DNA of 62,000 bases. Source: Gnetum montanum. Its lineage: Eukaryota > Streptophyta > Gnetopsida > Gnetales > Gnetaceae. The notes below the pieces were generated by a model. That model was not told the origin of the DNA. It did not search any database and saw only the letters and a list, made by a program, of their open reading frames with translations. Of the stretch, positions 44,961-57,385 are shown piece by piece. The stretch is from positions 211,939 through 273,938 of the forward strand of contig MNCI01009604.1 in NCBI GenBank assembly GCA_015680685.1, in the 5' to 3' direction. Both the position numbers and the translations under genes were made by a program. The stretch's first letter is position 1. Each line of letters opens with the position of its first letter.

Positions 44961-46560
44961 GTATGACTATAGCTTAACCCTTTGTTGAGGATTGAGAGAC
45001 ATAATGGAGGTTAAACTTCATAGTTATGGCTTTCCATTAGGCTATATGGATACTTTTGTAGATGTTGATCATTATGGCTCTGAGTATGTTGCCCTTGCAA
45101 ATTATGTTGACTTGGCTTCTAAAGAGGTAGTGTCTTCATTTCTTCAAAGAGAAGACTAATGCTAGACAATACTTCTCCACATCAATGTATTGGGTCTTGT
45201 GAGCAAATAACATGTGGATAAGGTAGTATACAAGTGTTTTTGCTCCATCATCATGTTTCTAATAGAGTAAAGGGGCAATGGATGTATCAGAGATGCTGAG
45301 ATAAATGTAAAATTGTTTACCCTATTGCAGAGGATAGATTGTCGGTAGTTATGTCAACTCTTGCTTAATGTTTTCAAAGGCCTCTTAACATTAAGTCATC
45401 CACTCATAGTAAACTCCTTCCTTAAGAAAATGTTGGATGGGTTGTAATTTATATGTAAGCCTAGAAATAAACCTATGAATAAACTATAATCTACCTTTTA
45501 ATCCATGAAGCTCTTTAAGGTTGGTAGGTGCTCTAATTTAGATATGTCTTTAACCTTATTAGGATCTACATGTATCCTTATTTTAGAGACTACAAAGCCA
45601 AGCATCTTATCAGTCTTGAAAAAGAAGACACACTTCTTAGGATTGATCCTAAGATCATATTTGAGGCATCATTTAGGCATAAGATCTAGGTCATTATCAT
45701 GGTCATCGGCTATCTTAGACTTCATGGTTATGTCATCTATGTAATCATTAAGAAAACCTAACATGTAATCACTAAATTTATAAGTCATGGCTCTCTGGTA
45801 TGTTGTTTTGATGTTCTTAAGGTCAAAGGGCATCATGGTATAACAAAAATTACCCCATGGGATCATAAAGGTCATGCTAAATTAGTGCTCAAGGTTTATC
45901 CTAATTTGGTTATATCCCAAGAATCCATCCATAAAGAACAATAAGGTATGTTTGGCTGTAGTATCAATAAGTTGATCAATACTAGACAAAGGAAAGTCAT
46001 CCTTAATAGTTGCTTTATTTGGGTCTCGAAAATCAATGCAAATACAAATACTCCCATTTTCCCTAGAGACTACCACTATGTTGGATACCCATTCTGTGTA
46101 ATTGATATCCCCAATGAAGCCTTCTTGGTAGAGCTTTGAGATTGCATCATGAACTACCAAGGCCAAATCAAGTCTAATTGTGTGCACTTTTTCCTTAATT
46201 GGTCTAATGCTAGGGTCTAGTATGATGTTGTGCTAGACTAGATGTGGGTCTAGGCCTAGAATATCTTCATATGACTAGGAAAATGCCTTAATGTTGTTCT
46301 ATAATACTTTGGTGATGTCTTGGGTACATTGAGGCTCTAGTGAGGAATGTAGTTTAAGGGTTTTCTCCTTACAACTGTGTGTTGTAATAGGAACCTCAAT
46401 TAGAGAGTCTTCAGTTATGTATTCTACTTTTAAGTCAAGGGTTCTAACTAGGTTTTTAGGCCATTCTAGAGGTTTTTCTATTAAGGCTATGTGGTCTACA
46501 AGACTCTCATGCTCATGATCTAGGCAATCAGGATATACAGAATTTTATATTACTATGAGG
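44961..46560 (-). pseudogene. Element G reverse transcriptase (decayed)
   Basis: The frame 46187-45882 gives AISKLYQEGFIGDINYTEWVSN, CIDFRDPNKATIKDDFPLSSID and FFMDGFLGYNQIRI; the frame 45875-45669 gives PWGNFCYTMMPFDLKN, YQRAMTYKF and the active-site box YIDD (45732-45743), which is intact. Upstream DILGLDPHLV (46270-46240) matches the pre-RT segment of Tat elements. The thumb and connection parts between 45660 and 44960 are frameshifted. This is the only RT in the window with both active-site Asp codons. Confidence 0.8.
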
Positions 46561-46600
46561 TTCATGTAGATACAAAGGAAGACTGATTTGCTCCCATTTA

Positions 46601-47200
46601 CTCATACTTTGATCTTGCATCTCAACCAAAAGTATATTAATTGGCACCTAGGTAAAAGTGAATAGATAATGTTAAAATGCCATAAAAAACATGCAAATAT
46701 AATGTAATCAAGGCCATTCAAGGTCATCAATGAGATAAGGTCAATTCAAAAAAGTGCAATAGAGGTGAACAAAGATCACATAAAGGTCAAATAAGGGAAA
46801 GTATAAGGCTATAAATGGTTAATAAAGGCCACAATTTTGCCAATTTTAGGCCTTAGCAAGCCATGATGCTAGTTTAAGGCCTTAGTGGGCCATGATGATA
46901 TGGTGTCAAACGGTGGTCAAGGATGGTCAAACCCCACTATTTGATATCATTTAAAGGTCAAAAAAGGTAAATATTATTGAAATAAGACAAACAGTGAACA
47001 TTTAAGGCTATATAAAGCCATAGAAGGTTAACAAGGTTAACAAGGCAACATAAGTCCAAAAAAAAACCTAAAACATTATGTAATAAGGAAACAATCAAGA
47101 AAAATAGGCTATATATAGTAAAATCTGGCTAATATAGGTAAAAAATGGTTAGGGTTTTCTACTTTTAGGCTTAGAGGGTCATGTTTTAAGGCTATAAGGC
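46601..47200 (-). other. Repeat-rich spacer upstream of element G RT
   Basis: Short recurring words (AGGCTATA, AAGGTCA, GCTAGTTTAAGGCCTTAG) but no coding frame. The GGCCTTAAACTAGC words parallel the region downstream of protease in element F, so this may be the protease-RT spacer of the family. Confidence 0.45.
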
Positions 47201-47239
47201 TATTATATGAGTTCAGGTATCAATTAAGGTTGTTTGGAC

Positions 47240-50200
47240 CTAAAAATCAAGTGTTTTGATGCTTCCACACTAAGCTCAGCATGGAAACAAGGACCCTTAG
47301 TGTGGAAACTAAAAAAAAATATGTTTTAAGATGCTCAAAGGTCAAAAATTTAGGTTCTAGGACCTTCCCAAGGTAGTGCAGGGGTAAGTCCATCAAAATT
47401 GGGCACTTTGGAGGTTTGTAAATGCCAAAAAGTAGGTCTTGAAGCCTTCCACCCTTGTTTTCACATTCACCAACATGGAAAAGAGGGGATTTAGCATGGA
47501 AAACCAAAATTCAAGGTAATAATAAGTTCAAACATGATCTAACAAGTTGCTAGAGCCTAGATCTAGAACTTGTGCACCTCTTAACTTCGTTTTGAGGCAA
47601 TTTTGAGTGTTAAGATGTGTCAAAATGGCTTCCCCCCCTTTTTCCACATTGTGCACAAGATACTTAGTGTGAAAAAAATAGGGGAACACTTGTTTTATAA
47701 ATTTAGAGTAATTTAGGGGCACTTTGACTAGGTTTCTAGGCCCCTAAGGCTATAAACTTCAATTCTGCAAGTTTCTAGCTAATTTTAGGCTCGTTGGAAG
47801 GCTATTTAAGGGTACTTAAGGTCTTCCCCACTATTAATACACTAGGGGAGTTACTCTAGTATGGAAGAATGGGGGAAATGAATTTTATAGGTTGAAATGA
47901 GGTCAAACAAGAAAAATCTTGAGGCTATGAGCTCCTAGGCTTCTTCAGTGTAGATCTTTAGCTTTCAAGAGTGCCATCTCACCTACAAAAGTGGAAAAGA
48001 AAAAATTACCCCTTTTCTCCATGTTGGAAAAGTTACTCTAGCATGGAAGAAGTGAGAATCCTAGATCTAGAACAATTAGGATCACAATCAACCATTCATG
48101 TTAACTCCCAAAGTTGCTAGGGTCAAGGGCTATGAATCAATGTCAAAATTTGGAAGTTTTGAGCATTCCTAAGTGGTTTCTTAACATCCCCCATTTTTCC
48201 ATGTAGGGGATGAAGAGCTTAGCATGGAAAACTAGTGGAGCCACTTTTTGACCATCTAGGATTAGTTTTATGAAGTTTAAGAGCTCCAGTGGCTACTACT
48301 AGGATTCTAGAGTGCATGAAAGATCATTTAATGTAATTATGAGGCGTTTAGAAGTTCCAAAAAGTATTCCCTTGAGTTTCCATGCTACGGAGACTATCCT
48401 TAGTATGGAAAAAGGGATCCCTAGTTTGGAAGAACCATGAAACTCAAATATAGGCTAATTTTGTCCTTAGTCAATTATGCATGTCAGCCTCCAAGGTTAT
48501 TGGGGTCAAGGACTAGGGTTTGGTCTCAAAGTTTGGTCATTTTGGGTATCTCTAAGCATTTTTTTGGGCTTCCCTATTTTTCCCATGCTAGGACTAGGAT
48601 ACTTAGCATGGAAAACTAAGGGGAATCAATTTTTATCCCTCTAACATTAGTTTCTTGAAGTTTGAAGGCTTCAAATAATGTTAATAGGATCCTAGAGCAC
48701 ATGTACGCTCAATTAATGATGTTCTGAGGTAGTTATGGATTCCAAATGAGTTTTCCCATTAATTTTCATGCTGATGAACAAGGAAGGAGGAATACCCAGC
48801 TCTAAGGCACCATAGAACTTAGATCTAGCCTAGTTTTAACTTCAATTGACCATGCATGTCAACCTTTAGGACTATCAGGGTTGAAGATTAGGGTTTGGGG
48901 TCAAAACTAATCAGTTTATTGGTTTGATAAGTGGTTTTAAAGATTTCCCATATTTTTCCATTCTGGGGATAGTATTCCTAGTGGAAAAATTAGAGGAAAA
49001 TATATTTTTATACTTTTACATCATTTTTGGTCATGCAGGTAAGTCCCTGAGGTTGCTAGTGATGATGGTCAATGCTTGGTATTAAAATTTTGCTATTTTG
49101 AAGGATGATGAGTAATTTTTTTCTTTCCACCATTTTTACACACTAGGGCTTCCATTCCAAGTGTGGAAAATTGGGGGAAAAAGCTTTTTCACCCTTTGTG
49201 ATCACTTTCATTCATGCGTGTGAGCTTCTAAGGTTGTTGGCTTTGATTGCTAATAGTTGATGTTAAAATTTCGTTGTTTCAAGGGTCATTAGGAAAATTT
49301 TAGTCTTTTCCCCTTTTTTCCATGATAGGACTTCCAAGCACAGCTTGGAAATTTTGGAAAAAATATTTTTGGCCATTCTTGATCACTTTTGATCATGCAT
49401 GCAAGCTTCTAAGATTGCCATTGTCGACTGTTAACATTTGATGTGAAATTTTGGTTGTTTCAAAGGTCATTAAGCAAATTTTCGGCTTCCCCACTTTTTC
49501 CACATTAGGGATTCCATGCTTAGTGTGGAAAATTGGGGGAAAATATTTTTGGCCATTTGTGGCCACTTTCGGTCATGCATGTCAGCTTTTAAGGTTACTA
49601 GCATTGATTGCTAATACTTGATGTCAAAATTTGGCTATTTCAAAGGTCATTAGGAAATTTTTTGGGATTTCCCTCTTTTTCCATGCTGGGGCTTCCATTA
49701 TTAGCATGGAAAATTTTGGGGAAAGCTTTTTGACCCTGTTATGATCAATCTAGCTATGCATGAGTGTTCACAGGGTTACTAATGTTGGCCATCAATCCCT
49801 AAGGTTAAGATTTGGTCATTTTGGAGGCTATGAGGGGGTTTTCAAGCTTTCCCTCCATTTTTTCATGTTGAGGATGGAATTATTAGCATGGAAGAGGTCT
49901 CCATTAGTGAAGAAAGTTAGATCTAGGCCAAATCAATAGTTGATCGACCATGCATGTCAACTTCTGGGGTTGTCAATGTCAATGGTCAATGTTGGGTGTC
50001 AAGAATTGATAATTTGGAGGATTGTAAGTATCTCATGTAATCTTCCCTTTCTTCCACAGCAAGCATGGTGGCTCTAACTAGATGAGAGGGGGATGAAATT
50101 TTTGTGCCATATTTGACCAATATTTAGGCTTTTGGAAGTTCTAGAGGGTTCTAATAGGGTCTAGGGGTTACAAGCATTAAGAAATGGTTATTATGTCATT

Positions 50201-50500
50201 AATATAGGTAATTTTTGGCTTTCCCCCATCTATCCAAATTGAAGGTGAGAGGCTTAGTGTGGAAGAAGCCTTCCCCAATATGGAAAACACTAAATCCTAG
50301 ATTTCAACCAATTTTGACCAGTTTTGACTAGGTTTGGTGAGGTTCCAAGGTTGTCAGAGATGCTTGGAGGGGTTCTAGGTCATGTGGGGTTGATTTTATG
50401 GTTAATCGTATGCTAGATGGATGTTGAGAGGTAAGAGTGAGTGTTATCCCCCTTCTTCCATGCTAGAAACTACTACCCCAGTGTGGAAACCCATGGTGTC
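47240..50500. repeat. Degenerate tandem array, ~182 bp unit with hairpin
   Basis: In the best part (49025-49755) the word TCATGCATGTCAGCTT and its variants recur at about 49028, 49212, 49393, 49574 and 49757, a spacing of 180-187 bp. Each unit also carries TTTTTCCATGCTGGGG ... TTAGCATGGAAAA. In 48080-48850 the spacing is about 382 bp, suggesting dimers. Example hairpin: TTTTCCATGCT (49677-49687) pairs perfectly with AGCATGGAAAA (49703-49713) across a 15-base loop. No coding frame is seen. Related blocks occur at 42300-42540. Confidence 0.78.
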
Positions 50501-51040
50501 TAGCTTTATTCATGTCTTACCTACTTTTGGAAACTTGGAGTTGAAAAAGGTAAGTTTGGGTTACTAAAAATAGAAAAAAATTTGTAATTCTAATGAAAAA
50601 GGTAGGTTAAGGTTGCCATAAGGTTTTAAGTGTGAAAATTCGTAAAAATCTTAGTGTTGATGCAAATTTTATTCAAGAATGAAGGTGCAAGGTGGGGCCC
50701 ACAATCCAAAAATTTAAAATTTAAAAAAGTGAACTCAACTTTCCCACCCAAAACCAATGTGAACTCAACTCCCCCCCTCCCTCTTGCACTTTAGTGCACT
50801 TTTAGTTATGGTGCACTGAATTGGTAGTTGGGTTTTCAACATGTATGTTTAGGTTTTAGATGAGTTTTATATGTCAAATTTTGCAAGTTTTGACCATAGT
50901 TATCATTCTATAGTAACAATTCATTAGAGGAGAGCTTTGGTAGATATTCTTCTAGCAGCAACAACCAATTCTTTTCCTCATAACCAACATTGACCTCTCA
51001 TCCTTCTCAGATTCTAGCCATTTTCAATGTTGAGCCTTCC
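50501..51040 (+). other. Upstream flank of the unknown spliced gene
   Basis: Non-coding, with a C-rich patch (50760-50785) and TGCACTTTAGTGCACTTTTA-type direct repeats near 50785-50810. No TATA box stands out close to the predicted start codon. Confidence 0.35.
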
Positions 51041-54000
51041 ATGGCAACAAAGCAACAAGGGGGAAAGAGCTGAAACCCAATGATTTAGAAGGTGGATGAA
51101 CATGCTTGGGATCTAGAATAGGAACCTAAGCCTATCTCCATCTAAGCTACTTTCGCTACTACTCCAAGGTAGGCATTTCTACCTATTTTTGCCTTTTTTC
51201 AAAGGTTTTTCAAGTTATTTTTCCATGTGTTAGGCCATTTTTTCTAGATCTACTTTGGTGGATGGATTAAAATGGAATTATAATAAAATCCCACCTCCTA
51301 TTTTTTTTTCCACATGGATCCATGGTCATTTCATTATTTTAGCTTTTGTAGATTTGATTTTGAAAATAGGGCTTGCTGTTTCATGCTTTTTTCCCAAAAT
51401 TTTGGGGTATGGTCATTTTTTAGATCTGGGCCTTAGGATTTGTTAAAATTAAATTTTAAAAAAATATTACCCCCATCATATTTTGTGTATTTTAATGTGT
51501 TTCAATAGTTTTGACTATTTCAACTATTTCCGTGGCTATATAAAATCTAGGTTTTGAGATCTTTGAAGTTTTAGCATGGAAAAACAAGAAATGTTGTGTA
51601 TTTTTGTTGATATAACGGCTATAAATTTATAAAATTTAAGGTTAAGTGTTAGTAGCCCTTTTTTAAAGCTTTCCGATGGCTATTATCTCATTTAATTTTA
51701 TTGTGAAAAGAAGAAGTTATGGATGGTTTCTTAACATTGCATAGTTAGGTTGTTTGTGCCATTTTTGTAATTTTATGTAATTTGGAAAACATTTTCTATG
51801 GAAAAAGAAAATATTTTGGCTATTTTCTAGTCATGAGTACATAGGCATTGGCTTCAGCTTTTCAATAGATGTGGAATCACTCTGATTGGACTTAAAACGA
51901 GTTTTCTGTGAATTTTTTACTAAGGGTGTGTAATAAGGATGTTTGTGTTATTTTTGGATTATTATCCAAATTAATGACTTTTCTTTGCATAAACGACAAA
52001 GGTTTTAATTTTTTTCTAAGCATGGGTATGTAGGGTTTGATTTACAGTTTCAAACGGTGGTGGAATCACTCCGTTTGGATCTCAAATGATTTTTTTATGA
52101 ATTTTTTGGCTATAGTTGTGTGAATCAAGGCAAAAATCATGGTTGATATATATAACTTATGTTTTTCTTTTGTGAATATGTAAAACTAATACTTAATTTT
52201 TCTTTTTTAAGAAGAGTAAAAGCTTTTTCTATTTTAAAAAATCTTTTACTATGGCTACATGGCTTTTTCTAAGTTTATTATGCTTTTTCTAAATTTGTGC
52301 ATAACTTAGATGATTTTTCCAAATTTATACATGCTTTGCATAATTTAGATGCTTTTTCTAAATTTATGCATAATTTTGACTAAGACATAGTTTTGGGCTA
52401 TGAAATTTTGGCTATAAAGGCTATAAATATGGTAATAATGCTTTTATGGAATTTCTTAAGGTAATTTAAATAAACATATTAGAGCTTTTTATAGAGGCTA
52501 ATTTCACCTCCGACAAGATGTTTTATCTAAATTTGTGAAGAAATTTCTATTGGTCATGATGTAAGGTTATGAAAGCTTATAATAATGTTTTCTTGTGGAA
52601 TTACTTAGACTGATTTAGATAGGCATCTTAGAGCTTTTTATAAAGGCTAATTTCACCCCCGACTAGATGTTATCTAAGTTTGTTAAGTAATTTCAATTGG
52701 TCATAATGTTTTTATGCTTTGCTTCATGCAAGGTCCTTTTTATGCTTGTCCTCATCATAGTGGAGCTAGTTGGCATCTTGTGCTATATTGGTCACCCTAT
52801 GACCAACACCCCATAACATGACCTCCCTTTTGGAAAGCTCTCATTGTAGTTCTAGCCTAGGGCAAGGGACTTTCTTGCCTACCTCAAAAATTTTAGTGTG
52901 ATGCTATGGTCACACTTCTCTATGGATGTAGCCAAGGTTGTTGTGGAGGCCTTATTGCCTCAGGCATTTGGATTGATTTCTAGATACATTACTGATAGAG
53001 TGCTTCCTAAGATTGCAGGGGGACCAGCAGATGCCATAAGTCCACATTACCTTACAAATATTTGGATGATGCTAGAGTATGGTTAGTATAATACTAACAA
53101 TACTCTGATGTCGTGCATAAGGCCCACACATTATTCCAAAATCCACTTGGCACCATGTACCATCTATAGGGGTAAACATGGCTATTGTAATACTTTTATG
53201 CTTTTGGCTTGATTACCTTCCTTAACTTCATTGATTTTACAACTTCTTGTAGGAACAAGGTTAATGATTAGGGCTTGTTCATCAATGATCAAATCTTGGT
53301 ATTGGCTCAAATTACTTTGGAAGAATTCATAAAGAGTGGTCAAACTTGAACTATTGTGTATTAATAGTTAAGAGGAAACATTGATAAATACGTCACTAGG
53401 TTTAACCATGTATACAGAAAGTGTAAGGATGATAGGACAATGCACAACTGGTGGGTTGATATTAATAGCATAGATCAGACTCTTGTAGCTAGGACCTCCA
53501 CACCACAGAAGAAAAGGAAAGGTAAATGTAAAGACTATAACTTCTAGTATTTGTATGGCTATAACTGTGAGTGTTCTACTACTTTGCTTAATCATTGAAA
53601 TTGCTCATATTGATGATAAGATTTTATTATTACTTCATAAGACCTTCCACCTCGGCTGATGTCACTATACCACTTTTAGGTTCATGTCATGAGTATACCC
53701 TCATCTTGAAGTTTGGTGAAGTGACATTAGCATAGAAGTGGCTAAAGGGATAGGCACCTAGATACATTCAAGCAAACATCCAACATGCAGGTTTGCTCAA
53801 TGTATTCATGGCATCTATTCCTTCCATTCCTACTATGAAGATGTTACATGTCATCAACTCCTTTGATGAGAAGGTTGTTCATTTTAGCACCATTTTCCAA
53901 GGTGTGAAGGTGAACATGGACATAGGTCTTGGCCTCTTTTATGACTTGATTGGTGTCCTTGCTGATAGGGTAAAAATTCCCACTAGGACAACAAGGGAAT

Positions 54001-56300
54001 CAAGCTATTACAATGAAGTTCTAGAGTGGCTTGGTGCTAATATGGGACACTCTGGAATTTCAATGGATACCTTCACAAATCCTAATACAAAGGAATCATA
54101 TCCTTTATTTAGGTCTCGTGTGTTTCTCAAATTGCTATCACAGAAGAAGGTAATCGACCTAGCACAGGGGTGGACCTTTAATAAGGTCTTTATGAAGGGC
54201 ATTAGATTTGATTGGATAGTTGCTTTGGCTATTGGGCTTTGAGAGGAGATCCTTACACTTTGTGTTAACACCTCTATGATAATTCATATGGACTTTGTAT
54301 TTTTTGTAGGTTATCTAAAGAGGTTTGTAGAGTTTCTTGTGGTGTGTAGGAATGGATGATGGGTTTTCCAAGATCCAAGCCAACTTTCTAGGCCTTGGAT
54401 AAAGCACATTTATCCAATAGTACAACCCAGAACCCACCAGAAGAGATGGATGATACATTATCCATCACCACTAAGAATCTTGATGTTAGTCAGTATGAGT
54501 GTCTTGATAGTCTTGATGATGATGAGCCCCTCTTGTTTTCTACTAGTGTTCAGGATGCTAGATAATGACATATGAAGGATGAAGGGGTAGCTAGGGAGAA
54601 ACTCAAGAGGCCTATCGAGGAGGCACCCCTAGCATTAGATTAGCCTACCCCAAAGAAGCCTAAGTTTAAGCTTAAGCCATCACAATAGGTAGTTGCAGGT
54701 ATGCTTTGTTTAAATTTGGCTATTTCATGTTCTAAATTTTATGGCTACTTTATGGTTTCATGTGTTAATTTATTTTCCATGAGCTATGGTTTTAGATAAG
54801 CATCAGACTATAGTCACCCAAGCTCCTATAAAGGCAAAAAAAAGGTGTGTAGAAGAGGCACTTCTAAAGCAACCTATGGTTAAAGGATTTGCCAATGTAG
54901 ATATACATGATTTAGATGCCTTTTTTGGTGAGGAATTATCAAGTACCTCTCCCATCATCATCCTAGAGGGGGAAGAGGAGGAGGAGCTAGGTATGACTAT
55001 GCCTTAATATTTTTGTTATATCTCATTGGTTGTCTTTGGTTGTCATCCTAACCTTTCGATGATTGTTATGCTTACAATAGTTCCTTAGCCACCAGTGCAA
55101 GCTCATGTCCCTAACTTTCATGTGAAACCATGGGTAGAGACTCTAGACAAAGTGGAGTTCTTATGTGGGATGGCTAAGGACATCATCGATTAATTACATT
55201 AGATGATGCCTAAGTTAGGTAAGGATTTTGTTTTATGTGCTTCAGTCATGGGATTTTCTTGCATCATGGCTATCTTAGGTTGTGTTTTATGGTTGCATTT
55301 GTTGCTTTTGTAGTGCCTTTCATTAAGTAGGACCCTAGCAAAGACATGAAGATGGACTCCTTGCCTAATCTTCCCTTTGGTGTGTTTAGTGTATCTGTGA
55401 AGTTGTATGAGACTGCTACTGATTTACCAATGTTGTGCACAAAAACTTCATGAGAGCTAGAGAGGTTCGAAGAATCCCTATGGGAGAAAGTTATGGCCTT
55501 AAGGGAAAAGAATCAAAGGTAGGAGGATATGATTAGAGATCTTTGAGACTATAAAGCCTTTGTGGAAGCCCAAGTGGCTAACTTAGGGAAATTACAGACT
55601 AAGGAAATCACGTGGGCCCACTACTAGCATGTTGTTTAGGATAAAGCAGCAAGTCCTACAGGAGATGGTAGAACAAAATATGTAGATGGACTTCATCTCC
55701 CAAAATTTTAAGGACTGGAAGGATCATTGCACTTGGGTCTTGGAGTGGGGCTAGACATAACAGGCTCACAAGTGATAGTATATGGTTGATTGTGGGGCCT
55801 ACCTAAAGAGGCTGAAGGAGAAGTTAGTTGAATGGTGCAAGAGAGAGCTATTCATTTAGGGGATCCATGATGAGAGTGCTTATCAAATTTTTGATAGTAC
55901 TCTCAAGGTGGAGCAATCCCCTACTTTTCAAATTACCATTTTTGTAGATGAGACCTCTACAGCTACTGCTACCTATGAGCCTCCTACTTGGTCTCCTATA
56001 GATAGGACCAACATTCTTTCTAGTGTTGATCTTGGGAGTGTTGATTAGGTCAACATGATGAAGGAACATATCCTTCATCATTTGGAGAAATGCCTTTCCC
56101 ATCTACCCTTGGAAATAATGGAGCTAGAATGTCCACACGTTTGATATATTTTATGTTTTAGTCTTTGCTTGAAGTCATGATTTTGGCTATGGCTTACTAA
56201 CTGGCTATATGTTGTTGCATTTTAGACCTCAGTAGACGTTGGCATCCCCAACAGTGAGAGTGGGAATGACCCACCACTTCCTCATTCGAATGCCACTTAG
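51041..56300 (+). pseudogene. Multi-exon pseudogene of unknown family (about eight exons)
   Basis: Predicted exons: 51041-51168, 52733-53081, 53253-53521, 53680-~54242, 54310-54698, 54796-54990, 55081-55218, 55314-56138, 56226-56300. Introns 53522-53679, 54699-54795, 54991-55080 and 55219-55313 are GT-AG, all phase 1, and each joins two open frames exactly; 56139-56225 joins in phase 0 and leads to TAG at 56298. The first two introns and the break at 54243-54309 are less certain. Recognisable stretches include VMLWSHFSMDVAKVVVEAL, NIDKYVTRFNHVYRK, FVKDLAQ-like E4 blocks such as LFYDLIGVLADRVKI and VIDLAQGWTFNKVF, acidic CLDSLDDDEP, basic PTPKKPKFKLKP, and a Glu/Lys/Arg-rich coiled coil (ELERFEESLWEKVMALREK). 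In-frame stops are mostly TAG. I do not recognise the family. Confidence 0.6.
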
Positions 56301-56499
56301 TAGTGAAACATCACTAATTTTAGCCTAACACTTTGAAACAAGAATGACTCAAGTCCTTTCGAGCTTTTGGTGGAAGCTTGCCCACAGTGTGACCAACTCT
56401 CGGAGTCTCAAAACTAAGCCAAAACAATTTGATCTACAATGTGCAAGTCATCTTTATAGCACATCCCTGACAGCTTCCAGTCCCAACTTCTGGAATGCC

Positions 56500-56975
56500 A
56501 GATTTCAGCTCAAAATTGCAAGTTTTTTCAAAGATTTCGCATGTCACGCTACATGTCACACTACAGCGTGACTGCAGCATGACCTACTCAAAGTGGTCCC
56601 AAAAAAGTCACATCTAGGCTCAAATTCTAGATTTCAGATCACTCTTAGGATCAACTATAGCTAGACAGTAGTTGCACTCAAGAATCAAGCTTCAAAATCA
56701 CAATTTCGAACAAAATAGATAATTTTCGAGTCATGTCACGCTGCATGTCACGTTGCATGTCATGCTGTGGTCACGCTGTAGCATGACTCCAATGTGACCT
56801 ACCATAAATGGCTAAAAAAATGTACTTTTAGGCTCAATTCATCAATCATAGTCAAGAAATCCATGCTGCAAGAATCAAGCTTCAAAATTCCAAAATTTGG
56901 TGAAAAATTGCAAGTTTTTGTTCACTCACGCTAAGGTCACGCTGCAACGTGAGTGTCGCGTGTGCATGCTCAAGT
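56500..56975 (+). repeat. Triplicated U3 repeat with CACGCT/AGCGTG cores
   Basis: GTCACGCTACATGTCAC at 56543, GTCACGCTGCATGTCACG at 56734 and TCACGCTAAGGTCACGCTGC at 56927, with flanking AATCAAGCTTCAAAAT and GTGACCTAC wording, give a period of about 191 bp. The cores form imperfect inverted repeats (CACGCT...AGCGTG). Position upstream of the TATA box suggests enhancer repeats. Confidence 0.7.
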
Positions 56976-57292
56976 CACATTGAGACAAAATCAACTCACA
57001 CTGGAAATTATTGTCAAGAGAAAACACTTCAAACAACCACAAAACCACTCGAATGGACACCCTGCAGTAGTCAAGTCGTAGATCCAGAAGTTTCAATGGA
57101 GCCAGAACCAATTTCTCTTGTTATCATTATCATTTCATTGTAAATCTTCATTTGTGGGTTTGTCAGGCCCTCACTGTCTAAATTGTATGTGCTTCCATGG
57201 GCTTGAGTAAGCCACACATTCTAAGATTCAATGCACCTGGTCAAGAACATAGCTTTCCCAGACACGACCAACTCATACAAAGCTATCCATCA

Positions 57293-57302
57293 GACACGTG
57301 TC
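57293..57302 (+). promoter_or_regulatory. G-box palindrome in element F U3
   Basis: GACACGTGTC, a perfect palindrome with the CACGTG core bound by plant bZIP/bHLH factors, 76 bp upstream of the TATA box. Binding is inferred. Confidence 0.5.
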
Positions 57303-57370
57303 ACTTGATCCATTTTCCTGTTAAATCCCAACCGTTGATTCCATTCTTGAATTCCGCACCCGAGCCCAGT

Positions 57371-57385
57371 CCAATCCTATAAATA
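57371..57385 (+). promoter_or_regulatory. CCAAT and TATA box in element F LTR
   Basis: CCAATCCTATAAATA, a compact CCAAT (57371) plus TATAAATA (57378-57385) core promoter. Confidence 0.6.

Larger units (their letters stand above)
41391..46600 (-). mobile_element. Element G: Tat-like gypsy element, 3' part on minus strand
   Basis: Minus-strand order from the right: RT, RNase H region, integrase ending KPYYM and TAG near 43132, 3' UTR, poly-G tract, candidate 3' LTR. Integrase wording and the extra RNase H-like stretch are of Tat type. Gag and protease were not found to the right; instead there is a repeat-rich spacer and array. Confidence 0.72.
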
